Translations under genes and position numbers: made by a program
The notes under the pieces: model-generated
What the model was told of the DNA's origin: nothing
The model's input: the letters and a program-made list of their open reading frames with translations, nothing else
Database searches by the model: none
NCBI GenBank assembly: GCA_039188505.1
Contig: JBCCZC010000177.1
Span: 1 to 10,955, forward strand
Source: JBCCZC01 sp039188505
GTDB taxonomy: Bacteria; Pseudomonadota; Gammaproteobacteria; Xanthomonadales; SZUA-38
Direction of reading: 5' to 3'
DNA length: 10,955 nucleotides
In this document: positions 1-6,743 of the stretch, one piece after another
Layout of the letters: each line of letters starts with the position of its first letter
How positions within the stretch are numbered: position 1 is the first letter of the stretch

Positions 1-276
1 CCGGACGGCAATCCGTTCTGGACGATCAGCGGCGATGTGGTCATCGATGGCAGCTCGATCACCGCCAGCATGCTCTACCCCGCCCAGGCGACGAAGTTCG
101 GCGCGGAGTTCGACCCGGCGGAACTCGTGCTCGGTGACTGGGGCACGCTCACGCTGGAGTACATCGGCTGCGACGCGATCACGCTCGGCTACGAATCGGT
201 CCTGGAGGGCTTCGGCTCCGGCGGCTATGAATACGTGCGGCTCACGGCCCTGGACGGGACGGACTGCAGCTTCTGA
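1..276 (+). CDS. C-terminal fragment of a probable secreted protein (5' end outside window)
   Basis: The reading frame is open from the first base and ends at TGA 274-276, giving the last 91 residues of a longer protein. The fragment has the look of a repeat or terminal domain seen in exported proteins of Gammaproteobacteria: a Trp-Gly pair followed by alternating beta-strand residues (WGTLTLEYIGCD), a Gly/Ser turn (GFGSGGYEYVRL) and a final Cys (LDGTDCSF). The two cysteines, about 38 residues apart, could form a disulfide, which fits an extracytoplasmic location. I recognise the style but cannot assign a catalytic function. Translation could also begin inside the fragment at GTG 37, but the upstream codons have the same composition and sense, so it is better read as a partial gene. 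Confidence 0.7.
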   Translation, partial: PDGNPFWTISGDVVIDGSSITASMLYPAQATKFGAEFDPAELVLGDWGTLTLEYIGCDAITLGYESVLEGFGSGGYEYVRLTALDGTDCSF

Positions 277-277
277 C

Positions 278-292
278 GGTGCCGATCGCACC
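278..292 (+). terminator. Short hairpin after the first gene, weak terminator candidate
   Basis: GGTGC at 278-282 pairs with GCACC at 288-292 around a 5-nt loop, two bases after the stop codon. There is no T-run behind it, so intrinsic termination is doubtful. It is the only hairpin I see near this stop. Confidence 0.25.
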
Positions 293-384
293 TTCGACAA
301 ACGGGTCTGCCATGGAAGAACCGAGCGGCCCGAAACCGCGGCTGCCCTACGTGTCAGGCGACCCCATTCAGGAAACCTATCGGA

Positions 385-413
385 TTGATAAAAACAAACA
401 AACGTCGCTTATG
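385..413 (+). promoter_or_regulatory. Possible promoter for the spondin-CHRD gene
   Basis: The 231-nt gap between the first gene and the GTG at 508 contains one clearly AT-rich patch at about 384-420. In it TTGATA (385-390) resembles a -35 box and CTTATG (408-413) is a poor -10 box, at a 17-nt spacing. The rest of the gap holds an inverted repeat, GTGTCAG 351-357 / CTGACAC 422-428, and a 6-bp hairpin, CGATCC 458-463 / GGATCG 476-481, just upstream of the ribosome binding site. The match is weak and the assignment is tentative. Confidence 0.3.
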
Positions 414-494
414 AACCGTTTCTGACACCTGCCGGTACCTACGGGGTGATTCCAGCACGATCCGGCCCTTGCGCGGGATCGACACCCAGCCCTG

Positions 495-501
495 AAGGAG
501 G
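495..501 (+). promoter_or_regulatory. Ribosome binding site fixing a GTG start
   Basis: AAGGAGG is an almost perfect anti-16S match placed 6 nt before GTG 508. It supports the GTG start, which in turn gives a standard signal peptide. Confidence 0.85.
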
Positions 502-507
502 CAAGCA

Positions 508-1716
508 GTGAAGAACGTCAAGTTGTCCAAGGCCATCAAGCAGGCCATCGTCGGTGCCGCTCTGGCCACCGCCCTCGCCGCCCCGGCGATCGCTGAGGAA
601 GTCCGCGTCCGCGTGACCATCGAGAATCTCGCTCCCCAGGCGGGAACCTTCCAGACGCCGTTCTGGGTGGGATTCCACGACGCGACCTTCGATACCTACA
701 ACGGCAATACGCCGGCGTCGGCGTGGCCGATTCAGGGTTCGGACGCCATGGAGCGCATCTGCGAAGACGGTACCACCGGCCCGATCTCTGAGGATTTCGC
801 CACGCTGGTGCCCGGCGGCGTCGACGCGACGATCCCCGGTCCCAGCGGTCCGATCGCACCGGGCGAGAAGGCCAGCGCAGATTTCGTCCTCGACGGCAGC
901 AACCCGGCGCACCGTTTCTTCTCCTACGCGTCGATGATCATCCCGAGCAACGACTTCTGCATCTCGAACGGCAATCCGAGCCGCCACGCAGTGTTCGACG
1001 ATGCGGGGAACTTCATCGGCGAGGACTTCTTCGTCAGCGGCACGGAGACACTCGACGCGGGCACGGAGGTGAACGATGAGATCCCAGCCAATACCGCGTT
1101 CTTCGGCCAGGCGGCCCCGAATACCGGGGTCGACGAGAACGGCGTGATCCGGACCCTCGGGGGCGAAGGGGGCTTCTTCCCGCCCGGATCCGGGGGGATC
1201 CTCGACGACGCCATGTTCGCCGGCGCGAACTTCTCCGTGCCCGGCTATCCGCTGGTCAAGATCAGCTTCGACCCGCTGCCGCTGCTCCTGGCCACCGACT
1301 TCGCGGCCGAACTGTCGGGCGACCAGGAAGTCCCGCCGGTGTCGACGCCGTCCAACGGTGAGGCCACCCTGATCGTCGTCGAAGACGGCGAGCGGATCGA
1401 CTACAGCATCGACCTGCGCGCCAACCAGAGCAACGGTGCGCCGCTGAGCCGGATCACCATGGCCCACCTCCACCTGGCTCCCGCAGGCGAGAACGGACCG
1501 GTGGTCGTGAACCTCCTGCCCAACGTCACCGGCACGTTGATTCCGCTGTCGAACATCGCCAACTCGATCAGCGCCGACGACCTCGTCGGACCGCTGGCCG
1601 GCCAACGGCTGCTGGCGCTGATTGACGCCATGGCCGCCGGCGAGGTCTACATCAACATCCACACGACGCGAGTGCCGTCGGGCGAGATCCGCGGACAGAT
1701 CGGCGTACTGGAGTAA
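508..1716 (+). CDS. Exported spondin-domain / CHRD-domain protein
   Basis: This 402-residue protein has a signal peptide: a charged start (MKNVKLSKAIK), a hydrophobic stretch at about 12-26 and a likely cleavage AIA|EE after residue 29. Residues about 31-255 look like a spondin N domain, with the opening strand VRVTIENLAP, the FWVGFHDATFDTYN segment and the family-typical SMIIPSNDF at 142-150. Residues about 264-400 look like a CHRD (chordin) domain: FAAELSGDQEVPP, AHLHLAP near 319-325, then YINIHT and a closing SGEIRGQI. Both domains are known in secreted bacterial proteins, where the role is usually unproven; binding or surface adhesion is a reasonable guess. The start is GTG at 508, chosen for its strong ribosome binding site. 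The gene is monocistronic, with a hairpin after it. The long antisense frame opposite it is a GC-composition shadow. Confidence 0.9.
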   Translation: MKNVKLSKAIKQAIVGAALATALAAPAIAEEVRVRVTIENLAPQAGTFQTPFWVGFHDATFDTYNGNTPASAWPIQGSDAMERICEDGTTGPISEDFATLVPGGVDATIPGPSGPIAPGEKASADFVLDGSNPAHRFFSYASMIIPSNDFCISNGNPSRHAVFDDAGNFIGEDFFVSGTETLDAGTEVNDEIPANTAFFGQAAPNTGVDENGVIRTLGGEGGFFPPGSGGILDDAMFAGANFSVPGYPLVKISFDPLPLLLATDFAAELSGDQEVPPVSTPSNGEATLIVVEDGERIDYSIDLRANQSNGAPLSRITMAHLHLAPAGENGPVVVNLLPNVTGTLIPLSNIANSISADDLVGPLAGQRLLALIDAMAAGEVYINIHTTRVPSGEIRGQIGVLE

Positions 1717-1732
1717 TTCACGAACCGGGACA

Positions 1733-1760
1733 GGGAGCCGCCGCATCGGCGGTGGCTCTC
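1733..1760. terminator. Strong hairpin between convergent genes
   Basis: The core is a 10-bp stem with one G-T pair, 1735-1744 with 1749-1758, around a 4-nt loop. It extends outward by a G-T and a G-C pair to 1733/1760. It lies 17 nt after the spondin gene stop and 63 nt beyond the end of the converging TIR gene, so it could stop transcription from both sides. No T-tract follows on either strand, so efficiency as an intrinsic terminator is uncertain. Confidence 0.5.
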
Positions 1761-1823
1761 GGCCCCCTCACGCTGCTGGACCCGGGTAGCTCGCGCCCAG
1801 CCAAGCCGTGACATGGCGGTCGC

Positions 1824-2732
1824 TCAGAGTCGTCCGTCTCCTGTTCCTGCCTGGACCAGGGCCCGCAGCTCAGCCTCGAACGCGAAGGGATCGGGATGGA
1901 GCTGCTTGCTGTAAAGCCAATTCTGTCGCTTGCCGATGTCGACCAGGCCCGATTTGGCGAAGCGCGATTTCTCCCGCACACGAACGGTGATGCCAAGGTA
2001 CAAAGCGATACGCCACTGGAGCAGCCGGTCGGCGGCGCGAGTGTCCGCGGAGTCGAGCAGGCAGAACAGCGCGTTGTCATGGGTTCGGACGAGCCAGGTG
2101 CGCTGCTTGCGGGTGCGGAACAGCTCCAGGGTCCGATCCACGGTGACGTCGTACTTGCCAACCAGGTAGCTTTCGATTTCATCCTCGTCGAAGAGCCGGA
2201 AATCGGCGGGAACCACGGAGCGCGGCGCATCGGCCTCCGCTTCGATCGGCACGGCTTCCATCGCCTCCATTTCCGCTTCAGCCCGGGCCTCGGACAGCAT
2301 CCGGTGGATCTCGAGGGACAAGCGCTTCAGATGGTCTTCGATGTCGTGTTCCGACTCCCCCGAAAGCGCATTGCCACCCGCGGGATGAAGCTGGATCTCG
2401 GACAGCCACTCGACGACTTCCCAGGCGCAGGGCCTGACGATCACCGGCAGGATGGCAACGCGCCCCTCCGCCCTGAGCTCCAGCAGCTGCGGCACCTCTT
2501 CGGTGACGATGAACTCCGAGCAGAGGAAATCCGGTGAGACGAGAAGCACGGCGATCCTGCAGTTCTCGATCGCCATCTCGATGTGGTTACGCCAGTCCTC
2601 GCTCGGACGGATCTCGCCATCGTCCCAGGTGCCGTACTCGACGAGCCCCTGGATCTGCATACAGCGCATGAACGTGGCCACGCGGTCCTTCCACTGGCGA
2701 TCCTTGTGGCTGTAGCTGATGAAGACGTCCAT
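1824..2732 (-). CDS. TIR-domain protein with unrecognised C-terminal domain
   Basis: The protein has 302 residues. Residues 1-115 are a TIR domain: the first strand and box 1 read DVFISYSHKD, then DGEI (38-41), a Trp (47), an AIENC helix, AVLLVSPDFL (61-70) and SEFIVTEE (72-79). E78 or E79 is in the place of the catalytic glutamate of NAD-hydrolysing TIRs. ILPVIV (94-99) is the next strand. Residues about 135-170 are a Glu/Ala-rich helix or linker. Residues about 175-300 form a compact alpha/beta-looking domain with the landmarks TWLVRTHDN, LLQWRIALYLGI, GLVDIGKR and NWLYSK, which I do not recognise as a named family. There is no signal peptide or membrane segment, so it is cytosolic. The ATG shares one base with the stop of the upstream protease gene (TGATG), pointing to translational coupling. 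Known bacterial TIR effectors deplete NAD or make cyclic ADP-ribose signals; that activity here is inferred. Confidence 0.85.
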   Translation of the reverse strand: MDVFISYSHKDRQWKDRVATFMRCMQIQGLVEYGTWDDGEIRPSEDWRNHIEMAIENCRIAVLLVSPDFLCSEFIVTEEVPQLLELRAEGRVAILPVIVRPCAWEVVEWLSEIQLHPAGGNALSGESEHDIEDHLKRLSLEIHRMLSEARAEAEMEAMEAVPIEAEADAPRSVVPADFRLFDEDEIESYLVGKYDVTVDRTLELFRTRKQRTWLVRTHDNALFCLLDSADTRAADRLLQWRIALYLGITVRVREKSRFAKSGLVDIGKRQNWLYSKQLHPDPFAFEAELRALVQAGTGDGRL

Positions 2733-4636
2733 CAGCCCAAGTCACCCGCCACGGCGCGGAGAATGCTCTGCATGCTGATGCCCTCGTTCGCGCCATAAAG
2801 CCCCGGCTTGTTGTTGAGTCTCTGGATGGACTCGCCGCCGAGATGGTGGAGCGCGATCAGGAACCAGTTCGCGTTGAAGACGGGACTGCCCGAACTGCCG
2901 CCCTCCGTCGGCGCCCGGTAGTGCACCTTGGGGGCCTGATGATCAAGCAGCAGATTGTCGTGCAACGAGAATGAGAGCCCCGCCCCCCGCGGATGCCCGA
3001 TGACATAGACTCGCGCCCGCTTGCCCTCGCCGACCGCGGGGAGGTTCTTCGCGATTCGGAACGGCCTGTCGAATGCAGTCGTTTGCTCCAGCGTCAGGAT
3101 CGAGCAGTCGAGCGCGTTCCGGTTGGATGTGAAGATCATTTCACCCAGGGAAAACGCCTTGCCCGCATCAGGTCCCGCCTGAAAAACGACGGTGGCGTCC
3201 TCGGGGGCGAGCGCCGCAGGCGATGCCTGCTGCTCCGCGGGGTCATCGCTCACCACATGCGCATTGGTCATGAAAACCCAGTCATCGGTGATGCGCTCAT
3301 GGACGTCCGATCCCTTGACCAGAAATCCGGTGCCGATCCCGTCCCCGACCGGGTTGTAGATCTTGGCGACGGCCGTGGCTCGATCGAGCCCGGTCACGTA
3401 CCACTTGTAGGTCTTGTAGCGGTCCTTCCCGAGGACTCGCTCGAACTCGCCGTCATCCGCCAGCTCGTGAGCCTGTTTCACCGTCCGGGTGGGATCGTGG
3501 ATCGCAACCACCCCACCGTCCTTGTCGAGCAGCGCCGAACGCAGGAGCTGAAGCACTCTTGCCTGCTGAGGGTCTTCCGGGTCCAGCTTCCAGACTTCCT
3601 CGAATTGCCGCAGCGTGCTGGCGTATTCGAACGCGTCGGCGCCCTCCGCGCCGGCATACTGAGTTGCCCAGGCCAGCGCCTCCGGATAGTTGCCGAGAGC
3701 GAGGCAGGCTTCCGCCGCCGTGGCGAAATCCCATATCGTCGGCGTTTTCATGGCAACGATGCGCTTGAGGATCCTCCTGGCGTCGCCCGTGACGTCCCTG
3801 TTCGAGACGATTCCGGTCCCGTCGCGGTCCGCGCGCTTGACCAGCGCCGCAGTGTTGATGCCATGCCAGAGGTTCTTTTCGTCCGACTCGTACGGCCCGG
3901 CGTAGGCATTGATCGCCTGATCGAGCGCTGACCGGAAGTCCTCGGCAGGTTTCGCATTCGAGTCGGCCTTGGCGGCGTTCATGTAGAACTGCTTGTGAAC
4001 CCGTCCCACCAGCCCCTCGGCCTCGTACCGCTCGGACATGATGCCGTGGTCTCGGCACTCGGCTACGAGGGGTTCGAGAACGGCAAGCGCCGCTGCAAGC
4101 TGACCGCTGTCGATCAGTGCCTGCGCGTAGCGTCGCCGGATACTCGCCTTGGCCTCTCGCGTCGTCGCGCTGCCCGCATCCGCGATCGCCCCGTTGCGCA
4201 TGATCAGGACGTCACCCACCGTCACCATCAGGTCGAAGTAGCGTTTCCGCTGAAGCGTCGAGAGGATGCCTTTCTGGGTCGCAAGCGGATACGGCTCGCC
4301 GTCGCCATAGTGGTATTGAACCAGGTCTTCGCACAGGCTTTTCGCCTTATCCCGGTCGAACCGATCGACGGCGCTGGCAAGCTCGCTCAGAAACGTCGCG
4401 GGAAAACGAACCGCGTTCTTGCGCAACCTCTCGGCGTACCGCAGCGAGAGCTGCTCCAGCCGGTCGAAGTCGCCCGCGGCAGCGGCGGATCTGACCTGCT
4501 CGATAATCGGGGCGTGATCTACCTCGTTGTTCTCCCCGTTTCGCGTTGCCGCCGACGCCTGATCGATGGCGCCGGCATCGCCGCGGCGAATCGCCTGGAT
4601 CAACCGGTCGAGCGGATCCTCATCGTTGGCGACCAT
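2732..4636 (-). CDS. Helical-repeat (TPR/DUF4071-like) protein fused to a trypsin-like serine protease
   Basis: The protein has 634 residues and no signal peptide. Residues 1-about 110 are short helical hairpins rich in Ala, Asp and Arg. Residues about 165-350 are TPR-like helices: QALIDSGQLAAALAVLEPL (171-190), then a stretch resembling the bacterial DUF4071/MAP3K TRAF-binding-like region (AINAYAGPYE, LWHGINTAAL, then WDFATAAEACLALGNYPEAL at 302-321). Residues about 415-625 are a trypsin-fold protease: GTGFLV at 435-440, FMTNAHVV with H460, ALDCSIL with D510, and GGSSGSPVF with S582 as the likely nucleophile, so the triad looks intact. Trypsin-like domains fused to repeat or sensor regions are known in bacterial conflict systems; cytosolic proteolysis triggered by a sensed signal is an inference here. 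The ATG lies 6 nt after the hydrolase stop, with no clear Shine-Dalgarno of its own, which suggests coupling. Confidence 0.85.
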   Translation of the reverse strand: MVANDEDPLDRLIQAIRRGDAGAIDQASAATRNGENNEVDHAPIIEQVRSAAAAGDFDRLEQLSLRYAERLRKNAVRFPATFLSELASAVDRFDRDKAKSLCEDLVQYHYGDGEPYPLATQKGILSTLQRKRYFDLMVTVGDVLIMRNGAIADAGSATTREAKASIRRRYAQALIDSGQLAAALAVLEPLVAECRDHGIMSERYEAEGLVGRVHKQFYMNAAKADSNAKPAEDFRSALDQAINAYAGPYESDEKNLWHGINTAALVKRADRDGTGIVSNRDVTGDARRILKRIVAMKTPTIWDFATAAEACLALGNYPEALAWATQYAGAEGADAFEYASTLRQFEEVWKLDPEDPQQARVLQLLRSALLDKDGGVVAIHDPTRTVKQAHELADDGEFERVLGKDRYKTYKWYVTGLDRATAVAKIYNPVGDGIGTGFLVKGSDVHERITDDWVFMTNAHVVSDDPAEQQASPAALAPEDATVVFQAGPDAGKAFSLGEMIFTSNRNALDCSILTLEQTTAFDRPFRIAKNLPAVGEGKRARVYVIGHPRGAGLSFSLHDNLLLDHQAPKVHYRAPTEGGSSGSPVFNANWFLIALHHLGGESIQRLNNKPGLYGANEGISMQSILRAVAGDLG

Positions 4637-4642
4637 GGCGGC

Positions 4643-5593
4643 TCACAGTTCCAGCATGTTGATCAGGTGTTCGCACAGCACTTCCTGGCCAAAGTATTTC
4701 CAGCTGCTGTGGCGCCAGGTTCCGCTGTTCTTCACCTTCTCGTCGATGATGACCTTGGTTCGTTCCCGCTGATAGTCGTTGGCAAGCCTCGCGTCGAACG
4801 CCACCGGATCGAGGCGATCGTAGACATTGACCCAGCCGCCTCCGAGCTTTTCGGCAGGGAACGCATCACGACGATCGTAGCCGGCGAAGTTGTCGTGTAC
4901 CTCGCTGATGCCGAGCGGGCTGCCAACGGTCATATAGGCCGTTACGGGAACGCAGGCATCAACGTGTTTCAGGCAGTCGTAGGATATGACGGTCCCCATG
5001 CTGTGACCGACCACCACGTGGGCGCCGTCGTTGCCTGCCGCATCTGCCGCGAGCTGGTTGATGAACAGCTCGCGGATATGATCCCGCACCAGGACCTCGT
5101 TGCCGCTGGTCGCGTGCTTCCACGGTTTGTTGAACAGGTAGTAATAGACGTCCTTCAGCAGCCGCTTCATGGCGCGGCGCTTGATGAACCAGGGCAAGGG
5201 CACCGCCTCGAAGGGAATCGGCGACTGCTCCTCGGAAGAGGGCTCCATAGGAATCTCGGCGACATACTCATCGTTTCCCGGCGATTCCACGTCGAAACGG
5301 AGCCTTTGGCGCAACGAGTCTACAAATGCTCGCTCTTTTCTGGGCACATCGTCGATCCACGAGAGATCATCGTCTTCGGAAACCGTGCCAACATCTCCTG
5401 AATCACTTTCGAAGGAACTCGCATCTGCTTCCGGTTCCGGATACATCACATCAGCCCAATAGACCATGGAACATGAAACGTCGTTGGCATCGAGGTCAAG
5501 GCCACCAGCGCTCAGGTAGTACTTCCAATTATCGAGCAGCTGGTCCTTTGGCGGTTTGTTAGCGATCCCATGGACAAACGTCACGTGCGGCAT
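4643..5593 (-). CDS. Alpha/beta hydrolase (lipase/esterase-like), first gene of the minus-strand operon
   Basis: The protein has 316 residues. It opens directly with a core strand and oxyanion-type motif, TFVHGI (5-10). The nucleophile elbow is VVVGHSMG with S198. The acid is probably D262 in YDRLDPVAFD, and the base H295 in TWRHSSWKYF, so a complete Ser-Asp-His triad is visible in the right order. Residues about 51-84 are an acidic, Ser-rich low-complexity insertion, and 132-155 is a basic/hydrophobic helix (PWFIKRRAMKRLL) that might contact membranes or form a lid. There is no signal peptide, so it acts in the cytosol, on lipid, ester or an unknown substrate. The start is ATG 5593, chosen for AAGGGA 7 nt upstream and because the fold begins here. 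The frame stays open for 201 more codons upstream, but that stretch lies opposite the divergent gene and has no matching fold. It is probably co-transcribed with the protease and TIR genes. Confidence 0.85.
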   Translation of the reverse strand: MPHVTFVHGIANKPPKDQLLDNWKYYLSAGGLDLDANDVSCSMVYWADVMYPEPEADASSFESDSGDVGTVSEDDDLSWIDDVPRKERAFVDSLRQRLRFDVESPGNDEYVAEIPMEPSSEEQSPIPFEAVPLPWFIKRRAMKRLLKDVYYYLFNKPWKHATSGNEVLVRDHIRELFINQLAADAAGNDGAHVVVGHSMGTVISYDCLKHVDACVPVTAYMTVGSPLGISEVHDNFAGYDRRDAFPAEKLGGGWVNVYDRLDPVAFDARLANDYQRERTKVIIDEKVKNSGTWRHSSWKYFGQEVLCEHLINMLEL

Positions 5594-5797
5594 AGTGGAT
5601 TCCCTTCTTTCCGATTGATGGCGCAACCCCGGGCCAATCCGGCACCGGCATTCGATGCTTGATGGTAAACCGATACTATAGCCACAGTGTTGCGAACTGA
5701 CGCCTGCACCTCCGCGTCGACGCATCAATGGCCTTTGCAAACCGGCCGCAAATAGACCGATCTCGTTTTCGTGCACGGACCGACTACGGAGAAACGA
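5594..5797. promoter_or_regulatory. Divergent intergenic promoter region of the cassette
   Basis: These 204 nt separate the two divergent arms. The segment 5673-5680 holds overlapping -10-like boxes for both strands: TACTAT (5674-5679, plus) and TATAGT (5680-5675, minus). The minus box has a modest -35 candidate, GCGTCA, 17 nt upstream; the plus box has only a poor one (TTCGAT, 5651-5656). TTGATGG occurs twice, at 5615-5621 and 5659-5665, and might be an operator half-site. The region is visibly less GC-rich than the genes around it. Sharing one -10 position would make the two arms compete or be co-controlled; this is inference. Confidence 0.35.
5601..5606 (-). promoter_or_regulatory. Ribosome binding site that decides the hydrolase start
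   Basis: On the minus strand AAGGGA lies 7 nt before ATG 5593. It favours this start over the much longer upstream extension of the same frame. Confidence 0.65.
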
Positions 5798-6664
5798 ATG
5801 CCCGATCTGCCACCGAGTGTCATCGACGACCCGGAGTATCAATCCGTCCACAAGCGGCGCGAGAAGGCCGCTACGGATGCGCGCGCCGCGCAACAGAAGT
5901 TCTTCCGTTTCACCGGGGCATTCGTTGTTGCGACCGCGGTTGCGGCGATATGCAGCGGTCTGATCCTCTATGGAATCGACGTGCCACCAGATTCCGCCGA
6001 TCCGGTGCTTGGCTCCATGGCCAGCGAACTGAGCCGTCAGTGGCTGCTCTTTCTGACTGCTGTGTCTCTCGCCATCGCCGCATTCTGCAGTCACCTGCTC
6101 GGCGTCTCGAAGTTTGGCAATCGCCACCGCGAAAACCGCCTGGAGGCCGAGATACTCCGCTTCGAGCGCGAGCGAGTTGCGCTCAAAGTGGCTCACCGGA
6201 TCGATCCTGAGGCGTTCAAAAGCGCAGGCGAGAGCTTTCGCGCCTTCGTCGAGCGCCAGGAGAAATACCTGAGCGACGCGGCGCAGAAGAATCGAAAGTC
6301 TGCCTATTCCGCGACCGTCGTCGCCGCCGTATTGGCGGCACTGGCGGCCGCTGCCGGGGCGTTGGGCTCGCTGGAGAACAAGGTGATCCTCGCAGCGATC
6401 GCATTCCTGGGCGTCTGCACACCGGCGTTGGGCGCCGCAGTGGAGTCATGGTCCCAGGCGACGGGCGATACGCAGCGGGCCGATCTTCACGAACAGAGCT
6501 GGAAAGATCTCGTTGCCGTACGCAGCGAGGAAGCGGATCTCAACAATGCGATCGAGCATCAGGATCTCGATGCGGCGCTCGCATACGCCGAGAAAGTATT
6601 CGCCGTGCTGGCAGCAGACGTTCAAGAATTCGTCAGGCTTCGCGAGTCGGCGAATGATACCTAG
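5798..6664 (+). CDS. Four-helix membrane protein with cytosolic helical segments (SLATT/DUF4231-like in outline)
   Basis: The protein has 288 residues. Four hydrophobic segments lie at about 37-59, 82-102, 169-190 and 194-215, in two hairpin pairs. Between the pairs is a charged, coiled-coil-like stretch (about 105-165, for example RLEAEILRFERERVALK). After the last pair is another soluble helical tail (220-288). Two-TM hairpins followed by a charged helix recall the SLATT-type membrane effector domains of bacterial conflict systems and the DUF4231 family, but the match is by layout only. No signal peptide or enzyme motif is visible. The start is ATG 5798, with GGAG at 5788-5791, 6 nt upstream; a GTG at 5771 has no such site. 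The gene is 79 nt upstream of a TIR-like gene on the same strand and diverges from the hydrolase operon, so a pore-forming or membrane-anchoring partner role is plausible. Confidence 0.75.
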   Translation: MPDLPPSVIDDPEYQSVHKRREKAATDARAAQQKFFRFTGAFVVATAVAAICSGLILYGIDVPPDSADPVLGSMASELSRQWLLFLTAVSLAIAAFCSHLLGVSKFGNRHRENRLEAEILRFERERVALKVAHRIDPEAFKSAGESFRAFVERQEKYLSDAAQKNRKSAYSATVVAAVLAALAAAAGALGSLENKVILAAIAFLGVCTPALGAAVESWSQATGDTQRADLHEQSWKDLVAVRSEEADLNNAIEHQDLDAALAYAEKVFAVLAADVQEFVRLRESANDT

Positions 6665-6728
6665 CGAACGGCACCGCGACCCAGCTGCTGCGGGAGCTCG
6701 AGCACGGAACTAGCTGTAATGCCAGGAC

Positions 6729-6735
6729 AAGGGGG
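6729..6735 (+). promoter_or_regulatory. Ribosome binding site of the second TIR-like gene
   Basis: AAGGGGG lies 8 nt before ATG 6744. The in-frame GTG at 6735 overlaps this site and is therefore a less likely start. Confidence 0.6.
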
Positions 6736-6743
6736 TGGATGGC

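Noticed and set aside
312..425. 37-codon ORF in the gap before the spondin gene
   Set aside because: No ribosome binding site precedes the ATG, the product is hydrophilic without features, and the frame covers the candidate promoter. It was kept out of the feature list.
439..1746. Long minus-strand ORF (435 codons) opposite the spondin-CHRD gene
   Set aside because: The plus frame has a signal peptide, two recognisable domains and a strong ribosome binding site. The antisense product is Arg/Asp/Gly-rich composition noise typical of GC-rich DNA.
3995..5401. Plus-strand ORF (468 codons) across the protease and hydrolase genes
   Set aside because: It crosses the junction of two minus-strand genes with clear catalytic motifs and has no ribosome binding site or domain.
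5594..6196. 201-codon upstream extension of the hydrolase frame
   Set aside because: It lies opposite the divergent membrane-protein gene, the fold starts at MPHVTFVHGI, and AAGGGA sits 7 nt before ATG 5593.
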